Positions 36,628 through 45,773 of a stretch of 64,000 nucleotides of DNA are shown piece after piece. The stretch covers positions 62,001 to 126,000 of the forward strand of contig NZ_VWSG01000009.1 in the NCBI RefSeq assembly GCF_008629655.1, written 5' to 3'. Source of the DNA: Paenimyroides baculatum. GTDB lineage: Bacteria > Bacteroidota > Bacteroidia > Flavobacteriales > Flavobacteriaceae. The notes under the pieces were generated by a model. That model did not search any database, had not been told where the DNA came from, and was given only the letters and a program-made list of their open reading frames with translations. Position numbers and translations under genes: made by a program. The number at the start of each line of letters is the position of its first letter. Position 1 is the stretch's first letter.

Positions 36628-37107
36628 ATGAAGAAAATATTCAAAAATTTTATCGGCTTGTGTACTTTAGCCGTTGTAACAAGTGTTCTTTTTGTAAATT
36701 GTAGCAGTAGCGATGATGGAGCTAATCCAGGGATTCCGGGAATGGAAGGAAAAAACATGAAATTTACCATTACTATTGATAATGTAACTATGGACGATTA
36801 TATTTCGTTTGTTGCAGTAAGTTCTTCTTTCAACACCAATACTATTTGGAAAGTGAATGGAGCAGAACGTGCAAACGAAACAGGTATTTCTTTAGATAAA
36901 CAAAGCTTTTCAGGATCTACTAAAACGTATGTTATTGAAAGTATTTCACCATTACCTGCTGCAAGTTTAAGTATGCAGTTTATCCCTTTTACAGATAAAA
37001 GTATCACCTATTCTTACAAAGCAGAAATTAATGGAACGGTTGTAAAAGACGAACAAAATATTACGGTAACCAACCCAAACAGCCATACAGCACAATATAG
37101 TTATTAA
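36628..37107 (+). CDS. Hypothetical surface-type lipoprotein
   Basis: The 159-residue product has signal and lipobox (LFVNC, Cys25) followed by SSSDDGANPG. Acidic residues soon after the Cys resemble the lipoprotein export signal that sends lipoproteins to the cell surface in Bacteroidota. The rest is a beta-sandwich-like domain (MKFTITIDNVTMDDYISFVAV, SMQFIPFTDKSITYSYKAEI). No family recognised. Transcribed alone, with a terminator behind it. Confidence 0.75.
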   Translation: MKKIFKNFIGLCTLAVVTSVLFVNCSSSDDGANPGIPGMEGKNMKFTITIDNVTMDDYISFVAVSSSFNTNTIWKVNGAERANETGISLDKQSFSGSTKTYVIESISPLPAASLSMQFIPFTDKSITYSYKAEINGTVVKDEQNITVTNPNSHTAQYSY

Positions 37108-37110
37108 TAA

Positions 37111-37141
37111 AAAATGTCTCTAAAATTTTTAGGGACATTTT
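37111..37141 (+). terminator. Terminator of the lipoprotein gene
   Basis: AAAATGTCTCTAAAA and TTTTAGGGACATTTT pair with a single G-T, giving a stem that starts 3 bases after the stop codon and runs into TTTA. Confidence 0.75.
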
Positions 37142-37231
37142 ATTTAGTACGATATTAAATTCAGTTGCTAAAATTTGATCACATTATATATTTTTTATTA
37201 CATTTATTAAAATTTAAAAATTAATTACGTT

Positions 37232-37690
37232 ATGGGATTATTTTCATTTATTAAAGAAAAGGGCGCTAAAATTTTTGGCAAAAAAGAACAGGAAGCTCCT
37301 GTTGAAGAGAAAAAAACATTGCAGGCACAAGCTTTGTTAGATTATGTTAAACAATTGGGTTTAACTTACAACAAACTAAAATTATCGGTTACTGATGATG
37401 ATGTTAAGGTTGAAGGCGAAGTAGCTGCACAAGAAGATGCCGAAAAAATTATTTTAGCTATTGGTAATGTTGAAGGCGTAGATCAGGTTGATAACTTAAT
37501 GACTGTTGCCACACCTGCACCACAAGCAAAATTTTATACTGTTGTTAGTGGCGATACATTATCGAAAATTTCTAAAGAGTTTTACGGCGATGCCAACAAA
37601 TACAACACTATTTTCGAAGCAAATAAACCCATGTTAACCCATCCTGATAAAATTTATCCGGGTCAGGTTTTAAGAATACCTAATTTATAA
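37232..37690 (+). CDS. kbp: BON/LysM-domain protein, Kbp (YgaU)-like
   Basis: The 152-residue product starts MGLFSFIKEKGAKIFGKKE, as Kbp/YgaU does, then has a BON domain (about 30-95; KLSVTDDDVKVEGEVAAQEDAEKI) and a C-terminal LysM domain (about 101-150; FYTVVSGDTLSKISKEFYGD, PGQVLRIPNL). In E. coli Kbp is a cytoplasmic K+ sensor-binding protein of the same size (149 residues); it has no signal peptide here either. A K+-related role is inferred. Confidence 0.88.
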   Translation: MGLFSFIKEKGAKIFGKKEQEAPVEEKKTLQAQALLDYVKQLGLTYNKLKLSVTDDDVKVEGEVAAQEDAEKIILAIGNVEGVDQVDNLMTVATPAPQAKFYTVVSGDTLSKISKEFYGDANKYNTIFEANKPMLTHPDKIYPGQVLRIPNL

Positions 37691-37698
37691 ACTGAAAG

Positions 37699-37722
37699 AT
37701 CCTCTTTAAATTTAAAGAGGAT
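37699..37722. terminator. Bidirectional terminator between kbp and obgE
   Basis: ATCCTCTTTAAA and its exact reverse complement TTTAAAGAGGAT form a perfect 24-base palindrome followed by a T-run. The central CTCTTTAAATTTAAAGAG is identical to that of the rlmB/katG terminator. A smaller hairpin at 37745-37767 (ATACATGTTT/AAACATGTAT) overlaps the obgE stop codon. Confidence 0.85.
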
Positions 37723-37766
37723 TTTTTTATTAAGAACCAAAATGATACATGTTTAAAAAACATGTA

Positions 37767-38765
37767 TTAATTCAACATCTGCCACAATTTATCTTTTAGC
37801 TCGGTTAAGCCTTGCTGTGCAACTGATGATATAAAGATATACGGAAGTCCGTCAAATTCTTTATCAAGCTGTATTTTTAGTTCTGCTTTTAATTCATCGT
37901 CTAACATATCGCATTTAGAAATGGCAATTAAACGGTCTTTATCCAACATTTCCGGATTGTATCTTCTTAATTCATCCAGCAAAATATCGAATTCTTTTTT
38001 AATATCGTCGGTATCGGCAGGAATCAAAAACAACAACGTTGAATTTCGTTCAATGTGTCGTAAAAAATAATGTCCTAATCCTTTACCTTCGGCAGCACCT
38101 TCGATAATTCCAGGAATATCTGCAATTACGAATGATTTAAAATCGCGGTATTCTACAATTCCCAAATTCGGCTTTAAAGTTGTAAACGGATAATCGCCAA
38201 TTTTTGGTTTTGCCGATGTTAAAACAGATAGCAACGTAGATTTTCCTGCATTTGGAAATCCAACCAAACCAACATCTGCCAAAACTTTTAATTCTAAAAT
38301 AATATCAACCTCTTGCGGTGGCATTCCAGGTTGTGCGTAACGCGGTGTTTGGTTTGTTGAAGATCTAAAGTTCCAGTTACCCAAACCACCTTTACCGCCT
38401 CTTGCAAGAATTACTTCCTCGCCGTTTTCGGTAACTTCAAAAAGCAATTCACCAGTTTCTTTGTCTTTAACAACTGTTCCAAGCGGCACATCAATATAAC
38501 GGTCTTCACCATCGCTACCTGTACTGCGCGAACTACCTCCGTCGCCACCGTGACCTGCTTTTATATGTCGCTGAAAACGCAAATGATGCAGTGTCCATAA
38601 ACTTTCGTTACCACGAATAATTACGTGACCGCCACGACCACCGTCTCCACCATCGGGACCACCTTTTTCAATAAACTTTTCACGGTGTAAATGCGATGAT
38701 CCTTTACCACCTTTACCAGATGCTACATATATTTTTACGTAATCTACAAAATTTCCTTCTGTCAT
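37767..38765 (-). CDS. obgE: Obg-family GTPase
   Basis: Ribosome-associated GTPase in late 50S maturation and stress responses. The 332-residue product has the Gly-rich Obg domain (about 1-158; [31 protein letters not shown]) and a GTPase domain with G1 [10 protein letters not shown]3 DIPG, G4 SKCD and SSV G5. It lacks the C-terminal OCT domain of B. subtilis Obg. Starts 4 bases after the stop of the upstream CBS protein gene, so it is co-transcribed. Confidence 0.96.
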   Translation of the reverse strand: MTEGNFVDYVKIYVASGKGGKGSSHLHREKFIEKGGPDGGDGGRGGHVIIRGNESLWTLHHLRFQRHIKAGHGGDGGSSRSTGSDGEDRYIDVPLGTVVKDKETGELLFEVTENGEEVILARGGKGGLGNWNFRSSTNQTPRYAQPGMPPQEVDIILELKVLADVGLVGFPNAGKSTLLSVLTSAKPKIGDYPFTTLKPNLGIVEYRDFKSFVIADIPGIIEGAAEGKGLGHYFLRHIERNSTLLFLIPADTDDIKKEFDILLDELRRYNPEMLDKDRLIAISKCDMLDDELKAELKIQLDKEFDGLPYIFISSVAQQGLTELKDKLWQMLN

Positions 38766-38769
38766 TGTT

Positions 38770-40044
38770 TTAATCTTTTAATAAGCTAATGCCTATTTTA
38801 TCAATTTTTACTCCGTTTGAAGCCAATACTTCAAACTCCATTTTATTCCAAATTAATTTTTCGCCAGTTTTTGGTATGTACGATAATTCTTTCATAACCA
38901 AACCGCTTATAGTTGTTACATCGTAATCGGGCATTAATTCATCTAACTCAAAATACGACAGTAAATCGTGCAACGGATAAAATCCATCTACAATCCATTC
39001 GCCTTCGGCAACTTCTTCTAACTTAAATTCTTCTTCGTAAAATTCAGATGCATCGCCCACCAACGATTCTAAAATATCGTTTAAGGTAATTACTCCTTGA
39101 ATTACTCCGTATTCATCTGAAACCAGCGCATAATGATTTTTAGACGATTTAAAAAGTTCTAACGCTTTGTAAGCCGATGTATGTTCAATGAAAAATGTAG
39201 GTTCTTTTATGATCGATTTTAAATCGATATTGTCTTTTTCAAACAAAATAAACAGATCTTTTAAAGAAACTACACCAATAACTTCGTCTAAACTACCCTC
39301 ACAAACTGGGTAGAACGAATGTAAATCTTCAATTACTTTTGCTTTTAATTCCTGCAAATTGTCTTCGCAATCTAAATACATAACCGATTTTCGGTGCGTC
39401 ATTAAAGCGTTTACCTTTAAATCGCCAATATTGAAAACGCGTTCTACAATGTCTTGTTCAATTTCCTGAACCTCGCCAATTTCGGTACTTTCTTTAATGA
39501 TCGATCTAATTTCTTCTTCGGTAACTTTTCCGTCGGCAGTTGGTTTAATGTTGAAGATATTCAATAGTAAATCAGACGATTTTGTAAGCAACCACACAAA
39601 CGGTGCGGCAATTTTTGAAACAAATGTCATTGGAATAGCTACCATTTTGGCAATGGCTTCGGGATAATTCAAACCTAAACGTTTTGGAACCAGCTCACCT
39701 AAAATCAATGTGAAAAAAGTAAGCAAAACCAACACCACACCAACGCTTAAAGATGATGCATAAGGCTGTAGCGATGGAATTTGTGCAATTGTAGTCTGTA
39801 AATCAGTGGTTATTTTATCGCCCGAATAAATACCTGTTAAAATACCGATTAAGGTAATACCGATTTGTACGGTTGACAGGAAGTTGTTGGGCTCTTCAAC
39901 CAGCTTTAAGGCGGCTTTTGCACTGCTGCTGCCTTTTTTTGCTGCCATTTCTAAACGGTTTTTTCGAGATGAAACCAATGCCATTTCTGACATTGAAAAG
40001 ATGCCGTTTAAAATGATTAAAATAAAGATGATTAAAATTTCCAC
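38770..40044 (-). CDS. CNNM/CorC-type membrane protein (hemolysin family)
   Basis: A 424-residue membrane protein with a DUF21 domain of about three to four helices (1-195, [20 protein letters not shown]), a pair of CBS domains (about 205-335; [32 protein letters not shown]) and a CorC_HlyC C-terminal domain (about 345-424). Such proteins are linked to Mg2+ or Co2+ efflux; the old name hemolysin is misleading. The start codon is GTG (40042-40044). Pairs with obgE. Confidence 0.9.
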   Translation of the reverse strand: MEILIIFILIILNGIFSMSEMALVSSRKNRLEMAAKKGSSSAKAALKLVEEPNNFLSTVQIGITLIGILTGIYSGDKITTDLQTTIAQIPSLQPYASSLSVGVVLVLLTFFTLILGELVPKRLGLNYPEAIAKMVAIPMTFVSKIAAPFVWLLTKSSDLLLNIFNIKPTADGKVTEEEIRSIIKESTEIGEVQEIEQDIVERVFNIGDLKVNALMTHRKSVMYLDCEDNLQELKAKVIEDLHSFYPVCEGSLDEVIGVVSLKDLFILFEKDNIDLKSIIKEPTFFIEHTSAYKALELFKSSKNHYALVSDEYGVIQGVITLNDILESLVGDASEFYEEEFKLEEVAEGEWIVDGFYPLHDLLSYFELDELMPDYDVTTISGLVMKELSYIPKTGEKLIWNKMEFEVLASNGVKIDKIGISLLKD

Positions 40045-40065
40045 TATTGTTGTTCTATTAAATGC

Positions 40066-40107
40066 AAATAATCTTATCCTAAATTACGAAAAAGGATAAG
40101 ATTATTT
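40066..40107 (-). terminator. Long hairpin between adk and the CBS-domain gene
   Basis: AAATAATCTTATCCT (40066-40080) and AGGATAAGATTATTT (40093-40107) form a perfect 15-base-pair stem with a 12-base loop. On the minus strand it follows the adk stop. The T-run after it is weak. Confidence 0.6.
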
Positions 40108-40126
40108 AAAATTATTTTTTTTAAGA

Positions 40127-40699
40127 TTAAAAGCGATCAATCACCGCGCTTAATCTTTCGGTAATTTCCTGTATGGATCCGATACCGTTTACTGCATGGT
40201 ATTTATTTTTGTTGGTGTAATACTCAATTAACGGAGCCGTTTTTTCATTGTATTCTTCGTAACGTGTACGGATTTTTGTTTCGTCTTGATCATCTGCTCT
40301 GCCCGAAGTTTTACCGCGCTCTAAAATACGAGCAACCAAAACATCGTCATCAGCTTCTAAACCAACGGTTGCTGTTACTTCTAAATTAATCGATTGTAAA
40401 AAAGTATCCAACGCTTCGGCTTGTGCAATTGTTCTTGGAAATCCATCAAACAAAAAACCAGCTTTATCCATGTTGTTGGTTACTTCGTTCTTTAACATAT
40501 CAATCGTAATTGCATCGGGAACCAGTTCGCCTTTATTAATAAATTCTTGCGCTTTCTTGCCCAACTCTGTTTCGTTCTTAATATTAAAACGGAAAACATC
40601 GCCCGTAGAAATGTGCGTTAAATTGTATTTTTCTTTTAAAAACTCTGCCTGCGTGCCTTTGCCTGCACCCGGCTTTCCGAATAAAACTATTGCAATCAT
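40127..40699 (-). CDS. adk: Adenylate kinase
   Basis: Catalyses ATP + AMP to 2 ADP. The 190-residue product has the P-loop GKPGAGKGTQ (8-17), ISTGDVFR (AMP binding), LFDGFPRTIAQAEAL (AMP lid) and ARILERGKTSGRADDQ. The LID is short, as in the short-form adenylate kinases. It lies 9 bases downstream of hpt and is probably co-transcribed with it. Confidence 0.96.
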   Translation of the reverse strand: MIAIVLFGKPGAGKGTQAEFLKEKYNLTHISTGDVFRFNIKNETELGKKAQEFINKGELVPDAITIDMLKNEVTNNMDKAGFLFDGFPRTIAQAEALDTFLQSINLEVTATVGLEADDDVLVARILERGKTSGRADDQDETKIRTRYEEYNEKTAPLIEYYTNKNKYHAVNGIGSIQEITERLSAVIDRF

Positions 40700-40708
40700 T
40701 TTTGTATG

Positions 40709-41239
40709 TTATTTTATTTGATAAACTTCGCTTAAATTTCTGCCTTGTTTGTTGTAATCTAATCCGTAACCAACAATAAACTTATTTTCGATACTAAAAC
40801 CTGTGTATTTAATATCAATGTTTTGTTTGTAAGCTTCTGGTTTAAAAAACAAGGTTGTTGTGTTTATGCTTTTTACCTTAAATCTATTCACTAAATTGTA
40901 CAGCGCTGCAATGGTGTTGCCGGTATCAACAATATCTTCTACAATAACAACATGCTTGTTGGTTAGATCAATATCCAATCCTAAAAGTTCTGTTACGTTG
41001 CCCGTAGTTTCTGTACCGTTGTACGATGCCATTTTTATAAATGAAATTTCTGCCGCACTGGTGTAATGTTTCATTAAATCGGCAGCAAAAATGAACGCGC
41101 CGTTTAAAACTACTAAAAAAACAGGAACTTCGTTTTTGTAATCATTCAATAAATCTTTTGCCACACGCTGTACTTCTGCATCAATTTCTAATGCCGAAAG
41201 GTAGGGTACAAAGGTTTTATCTAAGATTTGAATTTCCAT
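40709..41239 (-). CDS. hpt: Hypoxanthine phosphoribosyltransferase
   Basis: Purine-salvage enzyme making IMP or GMP from hypoxanthine or guanine and PRPP. The 176-residue product has the PRPP loop VVIVEDIVDTGNTI (about 95-108), an early VFLVVLNGAFIFAADL segment and IKYTGFSIENKFIVGYGLDY near the end, with the LDY typical of Hpt. With adk it makes a two-gene purine-nucleotide unit. Cytoplasmic. Confidence 0.95.
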   Translation of the reverse strand: MEIQILDKTFVPYLSALEIDAEVQRVAKDLLNDYKNEVPVFLVVLNGAFIFAADLMKHYTSAAEISFIKMASYNGTETTGNVTELLGLDIDLTNKHVVIVEDIVDTGNTIAALYNLVNRFKVKSINTTTLFFKPEAYKQNIDIKYTGFSIENKFIVGYGLDYNKQGRNLSEVYQIK

Positions 41240-41255
41240 ATTATTTTTAACCGTG

Positions 41256-41263
41256 CAAATATA
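41256..41263 (-). promoter_or_regulatory. hpt-adk promoter -7 box
   Basis: On the minus strand TATATTTG (41263-41256) matches TAnnTTTG exactly, 16 bases before the hpt ATG. The -33 region (CTTTAA) is weak. Confidence 0.55.
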
Positions 41264-41352
41264 CGAATACGTGTACTTTAATTAAAGTTTATTCGCAGTT
41301 TTGCCAAATATATTTTTATTTTTAACTTAAATTTCCTTTTTAATAATTTTAT

Positions 41353-41898
41353 ATGGATGTAATTACCTATTTCTCAACGCATCACCACAACTTAAGTACA
41401 CCAAGCCGAACTTTGGCTATGAATCATATTTTAGATCAGGGCATTTTGGCTGATGCTTTTATTGAAGTAATTTATTTTGTTGATGATAAACAGAAAATTG
41501 TGCTGTATCATGCGTTGGATATGTTGGTGGAACGCCATATTGATTATTTGAACGATTTTTTGGATCTGTATCTGGAAAAAGCGTTGAAAGAAACTCATGA
41601 ATCTACCAAACGCTGTGTTTCCCGAACGATATTTCATCAGTTAAAAAACAATAAAAACCTTTACAATAAAGAACAAAAACAGCAGATTATTCATACAATG
41701 TTCGATTGGATTATTCTACCATCGGCAGTGGCAACAAGAGTTAACGCTATTAATATTCTGTATTTTTTGGTCGATCAAGAAGAGTGGATTAAAGAGCAGT
41801 TAATCGCGCTAATCGAGCAAAATTTGCTATTGCAGGAACCATCGTTTTTAAGTCGAGGAAGAAAAATATTAAAACTTTTGCATAAGCAAAAATCATAA
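41353..41898 (+). CDS. Hypothetical helical-repeat protein upstream of purK
   Basis: The 181-residue product is all helical and resembles HEAT/ARM repeat proteins (LADAFIEVIYFVDDKQKIVLYHALDMLVE, HLKNNK.., ATRVNAINILYFLVDQEEWIKEQL). No catalytic motif, no signal peptide. A similar gene is often placed near purine genes in Flavobacteriaceae, which may reflect a partner role, but I cannot assign a function. purK starts 59 bases after it and has its own promoter. Confidence 0.7.
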   Translation: MDVITYFSTHHHNLSTPSRTLAMNHILDQGILADAFIEVIYFVDDKQKIVLYHALDMLVERHIDYLNDFLDLYLEKALKETHESTKRCVSRTIFHQLKNNKNLYNKEQKQQIIHTMFDWIILPSAVATRVNAINILYFLVDQEEWIKEQLIALIEQNLLLQEPSFLSRGRKILKLLHKQKS

Positions 41899-41929
41899 TT
41901 TTACATTTTTATAATGTGGTTTGAAACAG

Positions 41930-41937
41930 TATCTTTG
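41930..41937 (+). promoter_or_regulatory. purK promoter -7 box
   Basis: TATCTTTG (41930-41937) matches TAnnTTTG exactly and lies 20 bases before the purK ATG (41958). No good -33 TTTG is seen at the usual distance. Confidence 0.55.
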
Positions 41938-41957
41938 CCACTTAAAACAACAACATA

Positions 41958-43112
41958 ATGAACTATTTTTCATCAGATTTTAAATTGGGAATTTTAGGTG
42001 GCGGACAATTAGGTAAAATGATGCTGACCGAAACCCGAAAGTTCGATATTCAAACGTATGTAGTGGATCCAAGTGCCGAAGCACCTTGTCAGTTTGGTGC
42101 TACCAAATTTTTTCAAGGTTCGTTGAACGATTACGACACCGTGATTAATTTGGGAAATCAGGTTGATGTTTTAACCATTGAAATTGAAAACGTAAACCTG
42201 GAAGCTTTGGAAACCTTGGAAAACGAAGGTAAAAAAGTGTATCCGTCGCCAAAAACGTTGCGATTAATATCAAACAAAGGAAATCAAAAAGATTTTTATA
42301 CTTTAAATAATATTCCTACTGCACCTTACAAACGTTACAAAACCTTACCAGCATTAAAAATGGATGTTGAAAACGGTTTGGTGGAACTTCCATTTGTGTG
42401 GAAAGCAACCGAAGGTGGTTACGACGGAAACGGAGTTAAAGTGGTTCGCCAGGTAATTGATTTGGAAAATTTACCAGAAACAGAATGTATTGCCGAAACC
42501 ATGATTCCGTTTAAAAACGAATTAGCGGTAATTGTAGCTCGTTCGGCATCGGGCGAAATTAAAACCTATCCTGTGGTAGAAATGGAATTTCATCCGGAAG
42601 CCAATCAGGTAGAATATGTAATTTGTCCGGCACGTATTAGCGAAACTGTTGCTAATAACGCTCGCGAAATTGCTTTGAAAGTTTCCGAAAGTTTTAACCA
42701 TGTTGGTTTGTTGGCTGTTGAAATGTTTCAAACCGAAGATGATGAAATTTTAGTAAACGAAGTAGCTCCGCGTCCGCACAATTCTGGTCATTATTCAATC
42801 GAAGCGAGTTATACTTCACAATTTGAGCAACACATTCGCGCCATTTTAGATTTACCTTTAGGAAACACCGACAGTAAAGTTGCCGGAATTATGGTGAATT
42901 TAGTTGGTGAAGAAGGTTTTTCGGGTGAGGTTGTTTATGAAAACATAGAAAAAATCATGGCGATTGATGGTGTCACTCCACATATTTACGGAAAACGCGA
43001 AACACGTCCGTTCAGAAAAATGGGACATGTTACCATTGTAAACGAAAACATGACCGAAGCACGTAAAGTTGCCCAACAAGTCAAAGAAACCATTAGAGTG
43101 ATTAGTAAATAG
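41958..43112 (+). CDS. purK: N5-carboxyaminoimidazole ribonucleotide synthase
   Basis: ATP-grasp enzyme that carboxylates AIR with ATP and bicarbonate in purine synthesis. The 384-residue product has the N-terminal dinucleotide-type motif LGILGGGQLGKMM, TIEIENVNLEALE, the ATP-grasp region (LPFVWKATEGGYDGNGVKVV, LAVEMFQTEDDEILVNEVAPRPHNSGHYS) and QFEQHIRAILDLPLG. Full length. It is followed by purE, its partner. Confidence 0.96.
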   Translation: MNYFSSDFKLGILGGGQLGKMMLTETRKFDIQTYVVDPSAEAPCQFGATKFFQGSLNDYDTVINLGNQVDVLTIEIENVNLEALETLENEGKKVYPSPKTLRLISNKGNQKDFYTLNNIPTAPYKRYKTLPALKMDVENGLVELPFVWKATEGGYDGNGVKVVRQVIDLENLPETECIAETMIPFKNELAVIVARSASGEIKTYPVVEMEFHPEANQVEYVICPARISETVANNAREIALKVSESFNHVGLLAVEMFQTEDDEILVNEVAPRPHNSGHYSIEASYTSQFEQHIRAILDLPLGNTDSKVAGIMVNLVGEEGFSGEVVYENIEKIMAIDGVTPHIYGKRETRPFRKMGHVTIVNENMTEARKVAQQVKETIRVISK

Positions 43113-43180
43113 TTTTAAAACTGAAAATGAGATAATTAAAAGCTAACGACTAAAAACCGAAAGCTAAAAAACTATATAAA

Positions 43181-43660
43181 ATGAAAGTAGCAGTAGTAAT
43201 GGGCAGCATTTCGGATATGCCGGTAATGCAAGATGCCATAGATATATTAAAAGAATTTGGCGTAGAAACACATGTTGATATTGTATCAGCACACAGAACT
43301 CCAGAAAAATTAGTCGATTTTTCTAACAACGCACACAAAAACGGCATCAATGTAATTATTGCAGGTGCAGGTGGTGCCGCGCATTTACCGGGAATGGTTG
43401 CAAGTATGAGTCCGCTGCCGGTGATTGGTGTTCCAGTAAAATCGAGCAATTCTATTGACGGTTGGGATTCTGTTTTATCAATTCTGCAAATGCCGGGTGG
43501 TGTTCCAGTGGCAACCGTAGCTTTAAACGGAGCAAAAAATGCAGGTTTATTGGCAGTTCAAATTTTAGCAAGTCAAAATACAGAGTTGCTACAAAAAATG
43601 ATCGACTACAAATTAGGTTTAAAAGAAGCTGTTTTAAAAGCAGCCGAAGGTTTAAAATAA
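43181..43660 (+). CDS. purE: N5-CAIR mutase
   Basis: Class I PurE isomerises N5-CAIR to CAIR, the step after PurK. The 159-residue product shows MGSISDMPVMQDAIDIL, VDIVSAHRTPEK (active-site His), IAGAGGAAHLPGMVAS and ILQMPGGVPVATVALNGAKNAGLLA, all diagnostic. It is 68 bases downstream of purK; the gap holds low-complexity sequence. Followed by a strong terminator. Confidence 0.97.
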   Translation: MKVAVVMGSISDMPVMQDAIDILKEFGVETHVDIVSAHRTPEKLVDFSNNAHKNGINVIIAGAGGAAHLPGMVASMSPLPVIGVPVKSSNSIDGWDSVLSILQMPGGVPVATVALNGAKNAGLLAVQILASQNTELLQKMIDYKLGLKEAVLKAAEGLK

Positions 43661-43661
43661 C

Positions 43662-43691
43662 AAAAAGAGCAACTGATCGGTTGCTCTTTTT
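43662..43691. terminator. purE terminator
   Basis: AAAAAGAGCAAC (43662-43673) and GTTGCTCTTTTT (43680-43691) form a perfect 12-base-pair stem with loop TGATCG, directly after the purE stop. Confidence 0.88.
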
Positions 43692-43698
43692 GCTGCTG

Positions 43699-43774
43699 CA
43701 AGGTTTTTAAAACCTTGTAGCTATGTTTTTTAGACAACTCAACACATACAAGGTCAGAAAGACCTTGCAGGATT
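43699..43774. repeat. Dispersed CAAGGT-type inverted repeat, overlapping a gene end
   Basis: Two related palindromes: CAAGGTTTT/AAAACCTTG (43699-43717) and CAAGGTC/GACCTTG (43749-43767), 31 bases apart and followed by CAGGATTT. On the minus strand the second encodes the last residues (NPARSF, stop) of the convergent gene. Confidence 0.7.
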
Positions 43775-44536
43775 TCTTTCAAAAACCATTGATTCATTCA
43801 TTTTTTTACCAAGTTGATAACTATCATAATAAAATTTTTGTGCTTGTGTAAGATAAAAAGCATCTGTTATTTGAGCATCAATTTCATTAATTAAAGTAAA
43901 TAGTTTCTTTTTCAACTCTGGTTTTTCGGTTTCATCAATATCAAATGTATTTTCTAATCTATCAGTAACAATTTGTTGTAATGTTTGCTTAAACAAATCT
44001 TTTTGCTTTGAAATATCGTATTTTACTGAAAAATCATCTCGATCCCGCGTTAAAGCATATAAATAAACAGCATACTCTGCTTCGCCAAAAGTACGTCGGT
44101 ATGAATGCATGTATCCCGGACCGCCACCATCAAGCAAACTAAATATTCTGTTTAATCGGGTGTAAATGATCATTATTTTATTACGTTGATGACCAAAATC
44201 ATCATCAATCTTATACATTTCGTTGGTGTTCCTTAAGAAGTATGCATAATATAAATAATAATCATCCTGTCCTACTTCACTTCCAAACTCAACAGAACTT
44301 GGTATTGAACTATAAGTAACATACGGATCAGTTGGATATTCTTTAAAAAATTCAGGGTGTTTACTAACTACGTCATTAAAATTATCTTTTAAAACATATA
44401 CGATATCTTCTTCAAAAGATGCCAGTAAAACCGAATCTTTAGTTGTATAATACTTTTCCGGATCAAATGTACCATTTTGCGCAAAGCTTATGCAGCAAAA
44501 ACAAACGACAAAAACAACTAATATATAATTTTTCAT
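43754..44536 (-). CDS. Hypothetical secreted protein with repeat-derived C-terminus
   Basis: From ATG at 44534-44536 (a GTG at 44542 is less likely) the product is 260 residues with a signal peptide ending at about CCISFAQ. It is rich in Tyr, Asp and Glu (EFGSEVGQDDYYLYYAYFLRN, YRRTFGEAEYAVYLYALTRDRDDF) and helical in the C-terminal half. No family recognised. The final six codons (NPARSF) lie within the CAAGGT repeat, so the original C-terminus was probably nearer MNESMVFER. Confidence 0.7.
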   Translation of the reverse strand: MKNYILVVFVVCFCCISFAQNGTFDPEKYYTTKDSVLLASFEEDIVYVLKDNFNDVVSKHPEFFKEYPTDPYVTYSSIPSSVEFGSEVGQDDYYLYYAYFLRNTNEMYKIDDDFGHQRNKIMIIYTRLNRIFSLLDGGGPGYMHSYRRTFGEAEYAVYLYALTRDRDDFSVKYDISKQKDLFKQTLQQIVTDRLENTFDIDETEKPELKKKLFTLINEIDAQITDAFYLTQAQKFYYDSYQLGKKMNESMVFERNPARSF

Positions 44537-44649
44537 AAACACTTTAGTTCATATTCCTAATGTAAAAATTAAACAAATACATTTTATTAATTGTTCAATT
44601 TTTTTTACCTAAAACAATAATTCGTTATCTTGTATAAAATGTATTTCTC

Positions 44650-45699
44650 ATGAAAAAATGGTTTTTATGTATTAATTTCATCATTCTGTTAACGGCATGT
44701 GCTGCTACACACAATATACCAAAATCCGAAAATCCTAACGTAAAAGAACAGCCAAATATTATTTACAGTTTTGTTGATCAGAATGGAAATTTCTATCCCA
44801 ACAAATGGCGAGTTATTTACGGAAACCCACCGCAAAATGCTAAAAGAAATGAATACTCTTTAATGAAGATTGCTACCAAAAAAGGTATTGAAAATCAACT
44901 TACACAAACCGAGACTTCTTTTTTAAAGACTATTTCAGAGAGTGTTAAAAACAAAAAGCGCGTCATTATTTTTGTACACGGCTTCAACTCAAACGCCAGA
45001 AGAAGCACGCAAAACTATGAATCAGCCCGAAAAATTATGAATATTAATAATGGAACCGATGAAATTATTCAGTTTTATTGGGATGGCTTATCGTCGGAAT
45101 CTATATTTGGGGGCGCAAAAATATGGTTTAACGCCACCAACTTTAGTCAAATGGCAGGCGAATTTGGCTTACGCAGAATTTTAAATACTATTACAAACAA
45201 AGACATTTACATTATATCGCATAGCAGAGGTGCGTCTGTAGTTTTAAGCGCTCTTAGTAGCCCTAAATTTTCTGAAAGTACTAAAACTGAAACATTAGAA
45301 AACCATAATATAGATGTAGACAATTCAAAAAGTCTTAAAGAAAACAACAACAGTATTACATGTATTATGCTAGCACCTGCAGTTGGCAGTGCCGATTTTA
45401 AATTAAAAGCGTCTATTAATGAAGAACCTGAATTTTGTACTTTTTCGCCACAAATAAAAAAAATTCATATAACGATTAACAATACCGATAATTTACTGAA
45501 AAAATACATTGGCGTTTTGTCAAAAACTTTAAAACCAACCGATTTAGGTTATAAAGAAGATACTTTCAACGAGTTATGCAACCATTTTACCATATTCGAA
45601 AAAACCAGTTTTACAGGTCAAAAGTCACACGATTTTGATCATTATCTTAAAAACCCAAAGTTTAAAGATATTTTACAACTATATGGTTTGCTTAAATAA
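44650..45699 (+). CDS. Lipoprotein alpha/beta-hydrolase
   Basis: The 349-residue product has a lipobox (LLTAC, Cys17). The hydrolase fold shows FVHGFNSNARR (oxyanion region), a later IYIISHSRGASVVLSAL with nucleophile Ser in GxSxG form (SHSRGAS), and a C-terminal LCNHFTIFE..GQKSHDFDHYL with candidate catalytic His. It resembles DUF900-type predicted hydrolases. Substrate is unknown. Located in the envelope; single gene. Confidence 0.8.
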   Translation: MKKWFLCINFIILLTACAATHNIPKSENPNVKEQPNIIYSFVDQNGNFYPNKWRVIYGNPPQNAKRNEYSLMKIATKKGIENQLTQTETSFLKTISESVKNKKRVIIFVHGFNSNARRSTQNYESARKIMNINNGTDEIIQFYWDGLSSESIFGGAKIWFNATNFSQMAGEFGLRRILNTITNKDIYIISHSRGASVVLSALSSPKFSESTKTETLENHNIDVDNSKSLKENNNSITCIMLAPAVGSADFKLKASINEEPEFCTFSPQIKKIHITINNTDNLLKKYIGVLSKTLKPTDLGYKEDTFNELCNHFTIFEKTSFTGQKSHDFDHYLKNPKFKDILQLYGLLK

Positions 45700-45773
45700 G
45701 CTAGTTTTTAACTTTTTTCTAAAACAGTTACATTTTAAAATCTGTACTTTTATGGTTCAATTTAAAACGAATT

